From NCBI GenBank assembly GCA_964502465.1, contig CAZCWX010000248.1:1-16257 (forward strand): a stretch of 16,257 nucleotides of DNA, read 5' to 3'. The DNA is from CAZCWX01 sp964502465. Lineage in GTDB: Bacteria > Desulfobacterota > Binatia > Bin18. The position numbers were made by a program, and so were the translations under genes. Position 1 is the first letter of the stretch. Each line of letters opens with the position of its first letter. The notes beneath the pieces were generated by a model, which saw only the letters and a list, made by a program, of their open reading frames with translations, had not been told where the DNA came from and made no database searches. Positions 1-6,480 of this stretch are shown here, piece after piece.

Positions 1-856
1 CGAGAGCGAGGATCGAAGGGGTAAAACTCACAGGCATGGAAGCGTCGCATCGCATCACTGTGTGACTATGAATACCGACTGGGGTTACTAACCCGGGAGC
101 AATAGCTGCAGTAATTGACTTGCCGTTCTCTCCGAATCGCACGTACAGGCCACCTTCGTCTTGAGGACGGATCGGGTGAATCATGCCGCCGATTGAGGCC
201 ATACCGATATTGGTTGGTTGTCCCTGAGTGAGAAAAAGCTCCTTGAGTCGTTGAACTTCCCACAAAGCTCTGGCACCTATGAATTGATAATCGCACACGG
301 CTACATCTATTAAAGCAACGTCTTCAAGTACGCCATGGCGGCAGAGGTTTAACCGCTTGGTTGGCTGCGTAAACTCCTCCCAAGAAAAGCGCCGTGCAGC
401 GTAGTGACCAGCGGCTAGACCAGCGAGAGTTGATTCGAGGAAACGGGGGAAGGCGTTGTTTGTCCCTGTGGAGAGCGGAACCAGAGGCATTGAACCGCAG
501 CCTTTGGCTACTACTCGACTCGTCCCATCGCCTCCGATCACAATCACACAGGCCACGCCTTGTTCATGCATGAGTGTAGCAGCACGAGTAGAATCTGCGG
601 CTTCGTCGTAGACAGGCATTTCCAGAAAACGAGGATGAAGGCGCAGCGTGTCATGAATGCCAGCCAGGGCTTTCATCCCAATACCGACAGGGTCGGGGGA
701 GAAGACAACTTCATTGACTCCAGTGCTTTCCAGCCCCAGGATCGCCCGGCGGACGATGTACACCTTCTCCTGGGTATCCAGAATGGAGCCGTGTGCGACG
801 AGACGGCGAATGTCTTTCCCGGCACGAGGATTGGCAATGATACCGACGGAAGTCAT
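1..856 (-). CDS. acoX: AcoX-type ATP-NAD kinase-like protein, 3' end cut by window edge
   Basis: The frame is open from the ATG at 856 to base 1, giving 285 codons without a stop; the C-terminus lies outside the window. The protein starts with a Rossmann-like strand (VGIIANPRAGKD, residues 4-15). It carries the nucleotide-binding signature GGDGTSR at 108-114 and STGTNNAFP at 129-137, the two hallmarks of the NAD kinase/diacylglycerol kinase fold. It begins 31 nt after the E1 beta stop, with an AGAGG-like site upstream, so it is the third gene of a dehydrogenase operon. This is the position of acoX in acetoin-dehydrogenase clusters. The biochemical role of AcoX is not settled; NAD phosphorylation is inferred from the fold only. 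A generic NAD kinase is the alternative, but the operon position and the N-terminal sequence favour AcoX. Confidence 0.85.
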   Translation of the reverse strand, partial: MTSVGIIANPRAGKDIRRLVAHGSILDTQEKVYIVRRAILGLESTGVNEVVFSPDPVGIGMKALAGIHDTLRLHPRFLEMPVYDEAADSTRAATLMHEQGVACVIVIGGDGTSRVVAKGCGSMPLVPLSTGTNNAFPRFLESTLAGLAAGHYAARRFSWEEFTQPTKRLNLCRHGVLEDVALIDVAVCDYQFIGARALWEVQRLKELFLTQGQPTNIGMASIGGMIHPIRPQDEGGLYVRFGENGKSITAAIAPGLVTPVGIHSHTVMRCDASMPVSFTPSILAL

Positions 857-887
857 ATGCAAATTGCCTCTAACCTTCGCTCCTGTT

Positions 888-1901
888 CTAAAACAGTGCT
901 AGTGCTGCGTCTCTGATTTTTGAAGGGTTAGGGAGGTAGTGATCTTCCAAGGTTGGACTGAACGGCACTGGCGTATGGGGCGAGGTAATAGTCTTGATTG
1001 GACCGTTGAGATAATCGAACCCTTTATCCGCTACAAGCGCAGCAATATCTGTCGCCATACTGCAGCGTGGGTGTGATTCGTCCACGACAACGAGCCGGCC
1101 AGTTTTTTTTACGGACTCCAGTACGGTTTCCTCATCAAAGGGGGACAGAGTTCGTGGATCTATGACTTCAGCGCTCTTCCCTTGTTTTTGTAGATCTTCT
1201 GCTGCCTTTAACGAACGATGGACCATCTTGCCGATGGCGATAATAGTCACATCAATGCCGGGACGTTTGATGTCTGCCTTGCCGAGCGGGATCGTGTATG
1301 GCTCCTCTGGCACTAGCCCTTTCATACCACCTAGAGTGATATCTTCAAAAAAAATAACCAAGTCGTCATCGCGGATCGCGGAAATCAGCAATCCTTTGGC
1401 ATCATAAGGGGTCGAGGGTACCACGGTTTTTAAACCTGGAATGTGGGTAAAGAGCGAATAAAGGACCTGTGAGTGCTGTGCTGCCGCCCGGTACCCACCC
1501 CCATAAATGGTGCGGATCACTAGCGGCACTTTGGCTTTGCCACCAAACATATAGCGCAGCTTAGCGCCCTGGTTGAGGATCTGATCGAAACAGACCCCCA
1601 TAAACCCAACGAACATCATTTCGGCTATCGGTCGCAGCCCGGTTACCGCGGCGCCTACTGCCGCACCGATAAATCCAGATTCACTGATCGGGGTATCGAG
1701 CACTCGTTCTCGGCCGAATTCTTTAACCAGTCCTTTGGTTACACCCAATACGCCTCCCCAGGCATCATCACCCTGTAAGTGTTCAACGTTGGCGCCGCCT
1801 GCAACATCCTCACCCATTAAAATCACTTTTGGGTCTCGCCGCATTTCTTGGCGCATCGCTTCGTTTAACGCTTGGTTAAAATTCAATTGTCGCTCTGCCA
1901 T
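888..1901 (-). CDS. acoB: 2-oxoacid/acetoin dehydrogenase E1 component, beta subunit
   Basis: A 337-residue protein of the usual E1 beta length. It forms the alpha2beta2 TPP-dependent E1 that decarboxylates a 2-oxoacid or cleaves acetoin and passes the acyl group to lipoyl-E2. Visible family features are the N-terminal GEDV segment (30-33), the SESGF motif at 73-77 with the Glu (E74) that activates the TPP aminopyrimidine, AAQHSQ at 140-145 with the active-site His (H143), and the C-terminal transketolase_C region with VVDESH. The ATG follows a GGAGG site (CCGGAGGGGCAC). It lies 78 nt downstream of E1 alpha and 31 nt upstream of the acoX-like gene. The substrate (pyruvate, acetoin or branched-chain oxoacid) cannot be decided from sequence. 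The aco symbol rests mainly on the AcoX neighbour. Confidence 0.92.
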   Translation of the reverse strand: MAERQLNFNQALNEAMRQEMRRDPKVILMGEDVAGGANVEHLQGDDAWGGVLGVTKGLVKEFGRERVLDTPISESGFIGAAVGAAVTGLRPIAEMMFVGFMGVCFDQILNQGAKLRYMFGGKAKVPLVIRTIYGGGYRAAAQHSQVLYSLFTHIPGLKTVVPSTPYDAKGLLISAIRDDDLVIFFEDITLGGMKGLVPEEPYTIPLGKADIKRPGIDVTIIAIGKMVHRSLKAAEDLQKQGKSAEVIDPRTLSPFDEETVLESVKKTGRLVVVDESHPRCSMATDIAALVADKGFDYLNGPIKTITSPHTPVPFSPTLEDHYLPNPSKIRDAALALF

Positions 1902-1911
1902 GTGCCCCTCC

Positions 1912-1938
1912 GGCTAAGGCTAGAGGCTGGAGGCTAGT
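1912..1938 (+). repeat. GGCTRRA heptad array in E1 alpha/E1 beta spacer
   Basis: About four head-to-tail units read GGCTAA, GGCTAGA, GGCTGGA and GGCTAGT on the plus strand, with a 7-bp period. The array lies directly upstream of the Shine-Dalgarno site of the E1 beta gene. Function unknown. Confidence 0.6.
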
Positions 1939-1951
1939 TCCTCCTCCCCCC

Positions 1952-1982
1952 TTAAAACTAAAACTCAAATCTCAAGTTTCTA
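1952..1982 (-). repeat. AT-rich heptad array after E1 alpha
   Basis: On the minus strand, starting at the E1 alpha stop codon, the spacer reads as degenerate 7-mers TAGAAAC, TTGAGAT, TTGAGTT, TTAGTTT and TAAGG. It has the same 7-bp period as the adjacent GGCTRRA array but a different unit. No coding potential is seen. Confidence 0.45.
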
Positions 1983-2948
1983 GTAACTCACGTACACGTC
2001 AGTGTACGTTTCTCGTACCTCTGGAAACGGACTTTCCTCAGCAAATTTCACTGCTTCTTCGATCTGGGCAGTAACACGGTCATCTATCGTCTTCAGGGCA
2101 GCCTCATTGACAAGTTTACGCGCGAGCACGTTGTCCTTAAACAGCTTAAGTGGGTCGCGTTCTTTCTGATACCTCTCGTTTTCTGTAGCAATTTTGTAGG
2201 TTTGTTGATCACCCTCATAGTGTCCGTAGAAGCGATACGTTTTGCATTCAAGCAAGGTTGGTCCTTGCCCCGCTCGCGCCCGAGAGATTGCTTCTCCTGC
2301 GGATTCGTACACGGCAAAGATGTCGTTCCCGTCTACGGTGACACCAGGCATGTTATACGCTGCTGCACGGTCAGCAATGTTCTCGACACTGCAATGGTAA
2401 TGTGCTGGGGTGGACTCTGCATAGCCGTTGTTTTCGGCGACGAAGATCACTGGCAACTTCCAGATCGCTGCGAGGTTCAGGCTCTCGTGTAGGGTGCCTT
2501 GTTCAGCTGCACCGTCGCCGAAGAAACAAATCGTGACTTGATCTGTTTTATTGATTTTGGCGGTCAGTCCAGAACCACACGCGAGTGGCGGTCCTCCTCC
2601 GACGATGCCGTTTGCGCCCAGCATGCCTTTATCCATGTCGGCAATATGCATCGAACCACCTTTGCCCTTACAGGTGCCAGTAGCTTTGCCGAACAATTCA
2701 GCCATCATGCCACGCACCTCGACTCCTTTTGCGATGCAGTGACCGTGCCCACGGTGGGTAGAAGTCATGTAATCAGCGTCAGTGAGATGAGCGCAAATAC
2801 CAACTGCAATGGCTTCTTCTCCGGCATAAAGGTGCACAAAACCTGGGATTTTACCCTTCCCAAACTCGACTTTCACGCGACTCTCGAAAGTACGGATGAT
2901 CTGCATCTGCTCGTACATCCACAACAGTTTTTCTTTACTGACCTCCAT
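1980..2948 (-). CDS. acoA: 2-oxoacid/acetoin dehydrogenase E1 component, alpha subunit
   Basis: A 322-residue E1 alpha subunit, the TPP-binding partner of the downstream E1 beta. The TPP/Mg motif begins with GDG at 144-146 and ends with NN at 173-174, at the spacing usual in this family. STHRGHGH (63-70), GKGGSMH (95-101) and the RFYGHYEGD loop, equivalent to the phosphorylation loop of mitochondrial E1, are also present. The protein is shorter than mitochondrial pyruvate E1 alpha and matches the compact bacterial acetoin/pyruvate type. The ATG follows a strong AAAGGAGGGAG ribosome site. It is the first gene of the E1 alpha-E1 beta-acoX unit. The 178-nt leader upstream should hold the operon promoter; I see no convincing -24/-12 sigma54 site there, although acetoin operons often use one. 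Confidence 0.92.
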   Translation of the reverse strand: MEVSKEKLLWMYEQMQIIRTFESRVKVEFGKGKIPGFVHLYAGEEAIAVGICAHLTDADYMTSTHRGHGHCIAKGVEVRGMMAELFGKATGTCKGKGGSMHIADMDKGMLGANGIVGGGPPLACGSGLTAKINKTDQVTICFFGDGAAEQGTLHESLNLAAIWKLPVIFVAENNGYAESTPAHYHCSVENIADRAAAYNMPGVTVDGNDIFAVYESAGEAISRARAGQGPTLLECKTYRFYGHYEGDQQTYKIATENERYQKERDPLKLFKDNVLARKLVNEAALKTIDDRVTAQIEEAVKFAEESPFPEVRETYTDVYVSY

Positions 2949-2994
2949 TGCTCTCCCTCCTTTGGCTGAAGGCTATGTGAAAAGCTTGCCCGGC

Positions 2995-3007
2995 TTCATA
3001 GCATGAA
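2995..3007. promoter_or_regulatory. Interrupted palindrome upstream of the E1 operon
   Basis: TTCAT-AGC-ATGAA is a perfect 5-bp inverted repeat with a 3-nt centre, 47 nt upstream of the E1 alpha start. It could be an operator. The rest of 2949-3126 is purine/pyrimidine-skewed, with two heptads (GGCTGAA GGCTATG, 2964-2977) and no gene. Confidence 0.2.
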
Positions 3008-3126
3008 ATAAGCAGAGGGGAAACAGAAGAGGAAGCAAATACAAGAGAAAAGGTTGTTGGGAGGGGAGAAATCTCAGTTTCTACAGAAGCACCTTAGACC
3101 TGAAACGGGGTATGGAGGCTGTTCTC

Positions 3127-4512
3127 CTACCTGTTTTTTTCTGGCAGCCGGTAAGCAGTGCCCCCAATCAGGCGTTTGACATCGTAGTTCCATTCGCCCA
3201 TCCATTTCTCCACGACACTGTAGGCTGGGCATTGGCCTTTCCACAATTCCTCGCGTAGGCGTTCGAGGTACATGGTTTCATTTTCTCCGGACTCGTTACA
3301 CTGATCGTGACGCTCTAGGCCTTCCCACGCGATCAAAAGCAGTTCTTTCGCAAGGTCAAGCATGGTGAGCCCGCGTATCCGTGCACCGAGCGCTTGACGA
3401 TGGACAGCCAAATAAGCTGCGCTCCGTTCTTCCCAGCTCCACTTCTTCACAAGATCCCACGCAGCCCAGAGCGCATCATTTTCATAGAAGATACCTTTGC
3501 ATAAGGCAGGGACTGCCAGCATGAGTTCAAGCGGCTGATTATCGATACAACGAATCTCTAAGTACTTTTTGATGCGCACCTCAGGAAACAGTGTGGTGAG
3601 GTGCTGGCTCCAATCCTCCATGGTAGCTCGTTCCCCTTCGTGCCCCTCTATGAGGAAGCGACGGAAGGGAATCCCCGTCATATCGATCCAACGACCGCGG
3701 CGCACGATGAAATACATCGGTGCATTAAGCGCGTACTCAGCATAGTCTTCAAAGCTGGCGCGCTCAGAGAAGGCAAAGGGAAGAAGCCCGCAACGATGAC
3801 GGTCTGTGTCAGTCCAGATATGGCCGCGCATTGTCATGAAGCCGTTCAGGCTGCCGTCAGAGATTGGTGAGTTGGCGAACATTGCGGTGATGATGGGGAC
3901 AAGGCCCATGGCAACACGAAACTTCATCATCGCATCCGCTTCGGTGCTGAAGTCAAAGTTGACTTGGATTGAGGTGGTCTGCTTCATCATACGGTGGCCA
4001 AGACGACCGACCTGTTCCATGTACGGTGCCATGAAGCGATAGCGCACCTTAGGGATCCACTGGATATCATCGAGTGGACTTACTGGCTGCATACCGAGAT
4101 TCAGGAAATCTAGATTAAGTTCGTCGCCTGCAGTAAGCAGATGGGTCAAGTAATTCCACAGTTCTTTCTGGGCGCAATGGATGGTTTTGCATTGTTCACC
4201 AGAAAGTTCGACTTGAGCACCAGGTTCGAGGGCGATGTTGGAACGCACTCCTTTCAGCGCGATAATGTGCCCTTCTTCTTCCTGAGGTTCCCAACCAAGA
4301 CTATCAGCCAGACGATAGAGGAGACGCTCGATACCACGTTTGCCAAAGTAGCGGGCTGCTCGGCCACTACGACGCGAGACACCGGCCATTTCATACTCGG
4401 TACCGATTCGCCACGCTTCACGTGGTTTGCCAGCCTGGTAGAAATAGTCGATAACTTGGGATTGGTTTTCAATAACCTGTGCTGTTTCAGGTCCCTCGAC
4501 GTATTGTGACAT
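3127..4512 (-). CDS. gshA: Glutamate-cysteine ligase, plant/proteobacterial (GCS2) type
   Basis: A 461-residue protein matching the GCS2 family, which joins glutamate and cysteine through the gamma-carboxyl using ATP, the first step of glutathione synthesis. Recognisable segments are IGTEYEMAGV (36-45) with the metal-binding Glu, the LEPGAQVELSGEQ nucleotide/glutamate-binding strand near 95-107, KQTTSIQVNFDF in the middle, FANSP, and the EIRCIDNQP segment near residue 320. The length is typical of the single-domain plant-like enzyme, not of the E. coli gshA type. The ATG is preceded by AAGGGGGG. No gshB is nearby, so glutathione synthetase would be elsewhere. It stands alone, flanked by spacers of 178 and 321 nt. 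An EgtA-type role is possible but less likely without ergothioneine neighbours. Confidence 0.9.
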   Translation of the reverse strand: MSQYVEGPETAQVIENQSQVIDYFYQAGKPREAWRIGTEYEMAGVSRRSGRAARYFGKRGIERLLYRLADSLGWEPQEEEGHIIALKGVRSNIALEPGAQVELSGEQCKTIHCAQKELWNYLTHLLTAGDELNLDFLNLGMQPVSPLDDIQWIPKVRYRFMAPYMEQVGRLGHRMMKQTTSIQVNFDFSTEADAMMKFRVAMGLVPIITAMFANSPISDGSLNGFMTMRGHIWTDTDRHRCGLLPFAFSERASFEDYAEYALNAPMYFIVRRGRWIDMTGIPFRRFLIEGHEGERATMEDWSQHLTTLFPEVRIKKYLEIRCIDNQPLELMLAVPALCKGIFYENDALWAAWDLVKKWSWEERSAAYLAVHRQALGARIRGLTMLDLAKELLLIAWEGLERHDQCNESGENETMYLERLREELWKGQCPAYSVVEKWMGEWNYDVKRLIGGTAYRLPEKNR

Positions 4513-4530
4513 AATCCCCCCCTTCGGACA

Positions 4531-4563
4531 CTACCCTCCGGCTGCGAATCGGCCCTAGGGTAG
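4531..4563 (-). promoter_or_regulatory. Hairpin in the gshA leader
   Basis: Arms CTACCCT (4531-4537) and AGGGTAG (4557-4563) form a 7-bp stem just upstream of the gshA ribosome site. The remainder of 4513-4833 holds no gene. It contains a weak -35/-10-like pair (TTGCCT, TACCCT) upstream of gshA and the hairpin at 4794-4819. Confidence 0.3.
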
Positions 4564-4793
4564 CAGACAAACCCGCTAAGGCAAGAGGTTTTTGAGTAAG
4601 ATCCGTATTGCGTAGCTGTGGTATCTCCTTAGCGTCTCCCAGCTCACTGCTGGAATGCAGGAGAACAAAATCTGTCCCGAAAAAGGAATGTCTAAGGAAT
4701 GCTTTTTCTGGCTCAGCAGTTAGTGAATGGACTAGCCGGAAAGCACTTTATTTGAAAAGGAGGAAGAGAGGAGTGGAGGCGGGAGTTAATAAG

Positions 4794-4819
4794 GGAATGG
4801 GGGGACATCTCCCCATTCC
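4794..4819 (-). terminator. Hairpin terminator after the sigma/anti-sigma genes
   Basis: GGAATGGGG (4794-4802) and CCCCATTCC (4811-4819) form a perfect 9-bp stem with an 8-nt loop, 14 nt after the anti-sigma stop. On the minus strand the stem is followed only by a weak U-rich stretch (CTTATTAA). On the plus strand it is followed by CTTTTCTCTT. It could act in either direction. Confidence 0.5.
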
Positions 4820-4833
4820 TACCTTTTCTCTTG

Positions 4834-5565
4834 TTAAGTCGAGAGCGCGGTGATTTCTTCCTCAGCCAGGTAGCGGATGTCAGCGAAGTTTTCTAGCGAA
4901 TCTTTGCTGACCAAGAAAACCGCTCGTATCCCAAGGGGGATGATCACAAACCCTTCTCGTTTATTGACAGCGGGAAGCGGACGTGTCCAACGCCTCGAGA
5001 TAAACAGTGTGACCTCTTCGCTCCTATTCCGGTAAACGAGCTGAACAAACAGACGGCCGAGCGGGTAACAAATGCGCGCGCCTTCTAAGTGAAACCCTGC
5101 CGGCGCTAAGTTAGGAAGGTCAGTCAAGCCTTCCCGATGCAGTACGTTTTTCAAGCTTTGAGGGTCAAGCCAGGACAAAGAAAAAGGACGTGCCGTGTTC
5201 AGTTGCATCTCTGCAATCAATGCATCGCTAAAGGCGGTGACTTCTGGGTCAGTTGGAGCCGAGAACAGTTGGGGGCCAATGACAAGGAACAGGATTGCCA
5301 TGGCGGCTACTCCTACTCCTCGCCAACGGCGGGCCCATGTCCAGGGAGAGAGTATAGCTATAATATCGGCACGTAGCTCATCGCCACCTTCAATTGGTGC
5401 CCGCCCTACAGCCTTAAGCTCCTCATCGAAGCTCCGCATCTCCTGCATCTCTCGCTGACAGGGGGCACACACTTCAAGATGTTCGGCCACAGTAAAAGCA
5501 TCATGAGCACCAATCTCATTATCGATGAAAGGGCTCAGCAGTTTGCGGATATCTTTACATTCCAT
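4834..5565 (-). CDS. Zinc-finger transmembrane anti-sigma factor
   Basis: I place the start at the ATG at 5565 (243 residues). It overlaps the last 11 bases of the sigma gene, so the genes are translationally coupled, and AGGA lies upstream. A longer reading from 5625 adds 20 residues that look unlike a protein start. The N-terminus is a zf-HC2/ZAS anti-sigma domain: C3, then HLEVCAPC at 29-36 giving the HxxxCxxC zinc site. Residues about 83-101 form one hydrophobic transmembrane helix after an RRWR stop-transfer-like cluster. About 140 residues follow, which should be outside the membrane. Known ZAS proteins hold the cognate ECF sigma factor at the membrane and release it on a signal. The sensor part resembles nothing I recognise, so the signal is unknown. 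Confidence 0.85.
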   Translation of the reverse strand: MECKDIRKLLSPFIDNEIGAHDAFTVAEHLEVCAPCQREMQEMRSFDEELKAVGRAPIEGGDELRADIIAILSPWTWARRWRGVGVAAMAILFLVIGPQLFSAPTDPEVTAFSDALIAEMQLNTARPFSLSWLDPQSLKNVLHREGLTDLPNLAPAGFHLEGARICYPLGRLFVQLVYRNRSEEVTLFISRRWTRPLPAVNKREGFVIIPLGIRAVFLVSKDSLENFADIRYLAEEEITALST

Positions 5566-6088
5566 GGCCTGAGGTCCTTTCTTGACCTTTGACGGCTGGG
5601 GCGATGAGATACCGGCGGAGTTCACGTCGTGCCCGGTAGAGCCGTGACATCACTGTTCCCATAGGAATATCGAGTATCTGAGCCGCTTCTTTATAGGCAA
5701 AACCTTCAACGATCACGAGCCACAACACATCACGAAACTCTGGAGCTAAGCGATTGACTGCAACAAGGATATCCTGCCGTTTGCCTCTCTCAATATCGGG
5801 AAAGAGAGGGACCACTTTGCTTGACGCCTCGACATCCTCTGCTTCAGCTAAAGGGTCTCGTCGTTTTTTTCCTGCGGATTTCTTCAAAACGTTGAGGAGA
5901 ATCCTGAACAGCCAAGCTCGACAGTTTGTTTCTGGTTGGTAGGTACGGAACGAACGCCAGGCCCGCAGGTATGTTTCCTGTACTGCATCCTCAGCTCGGG
6001 CCCGGTCGCTACTCAGGCGGACTGCCGTCCGCATTAGCGATTCCAGGTGGGGGATCGCCTCATTCTCAAACGATGCCCGATTACGCAC
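5555..6088 (-). CDS. ECF-family RNA polymerase sigma factor
   Basis: From the GTG at 6088 the protein has 177 residues. This start is chosen because GAGGAGG lies 8 nt upstream; an in-frame GTG at 6124 would add 12 residues but has a poorer site. Sigma region 2 spans about residues 10-75, with the DAVQETYLRAWRSF core (34-47) that binds core polymerase and the -10 element. Region 4 spans about 108-160, with a helix-turn-helix (YKEAAQILDIPMGTVMSRLYRAR) that reads the -35 element. There is no region 1 or 3, as expected for ECF sigmas. It is followed by its zinc-finger anti-sigma, an ECF pair that is usually autoregulated. The Rieske gene ends about 80 nt upstream on the same strand. The regulon cannot be inferred here. 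Confidence 0.88.
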   Translation of the reverse strand: MRNRASFENEAIPHLESLMRTAVRLSSDRARAEDAVQETYLRAWRSFRTYQPETNCRAWLFRILLNVLKKSAGKKRRDPLAEAEDVEASSKVVPLFPDIERGKRQDILVAVNRLAPEFRDVLWLVIVEGFAYKEAAQILDIPMGTVMSRLYRARRELRRYLIAPAVKGQERTSGHGM

Positions 6089-6169
6089 CCGTACGCCCTC
6101 CTCTGGTGAGAAATAATACCTCACAGCACTATTTTATTCCCTTCTACACTGCCCAAAGCTCCAGGCAGG

Positions 6170-6478
6170 CTATAGGCAGAGATAGAGCCGGCCACTCTCA
6201 ACCTTCACTTGGTAAACCGTTGCCTGAACTGGACGTTGGCTACTGCCGTCACGTAAATCGAAACGCCAGCCATGCATAGGACATTTTATACCGCCTACTG
6301 AATCGAGGAAACCACGAATCAGGGGGCCGCCGCGATGAGGGCAGCGGTTCTTGATGGCATAGAAGGTTCCATTGAGGTTGAAGAGGGCGACCTCGATGTT
6401 GTTGACCCTGGCAAGCTTGCGGCCGCCGGGTGGTAGTTCTTCAAGTCGGCAGACCTCAACCCAGTTTTCAAGATTCAT
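6170..6478 (-). CDS. Small Rieske [2Fe-2S] ferredoxin
   Basis: A 102-residue single-domain Rieske protein. The cluster ligands are C46 and H48 in CPHRGGPL and C66 and H69 in CPMHGW, the standard CxH...CxxH pattern with 17 residues between the pairs. It has no signal peptide or membrane anchor, so it should be a soluble cytoplasmic electron carrier like dioxygenase ferredoxins or a NirD-type domain. The ATG lies 2 nt after the stop of the QW-repeat gene and has no clear ribosome site of its own. Its translation therefore probably depends on termination of the upstream gene, which ties the two proteins functionally. No oxygenase or ferredoxin reductase is in the window, so its partner is unknown. 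Confidence 0.88.
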   Translation of the reverse strand: MNLENWVEVCRLEELPPGGRKLARVNNIEVALFNLNGTFYAIKNRCPHRGGPLIRGFLDSVGGIKCPMHGWRFDLRDGSSQRPVQATVYQVKVESGRLYLCL

Positions 6479-6480
6479 TT

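Noticed and set aside
66..296. 76-codon minus frame at the left edge
   Set aside because: It lies in another frame of the open AcoX gene, which has convincing kinase-fold motifs.
2949..3126. sigma54 (-24/-12) promoter for the E1/AcoX operon
   Set aside because: No GG-N10-GC pair in a usable position was found, although acetoin operons often use one.
4670..4712. Second hairpin (AAAAAG...CTTTTT) in the gshA/anti-sigma spacer
   Set aside because: The stem is short, all A/T but one pair, with a long loop; too weak to call a terminator.
4608..4853. Plus-strand 81-codon frame in the gshA/anti-sigma spacer
   Set aside because: No ribosome site and low-complexity basic composition; it crosses the terminator hairpin and enters the anti-sigma gene in antisense. 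Treated as chance.
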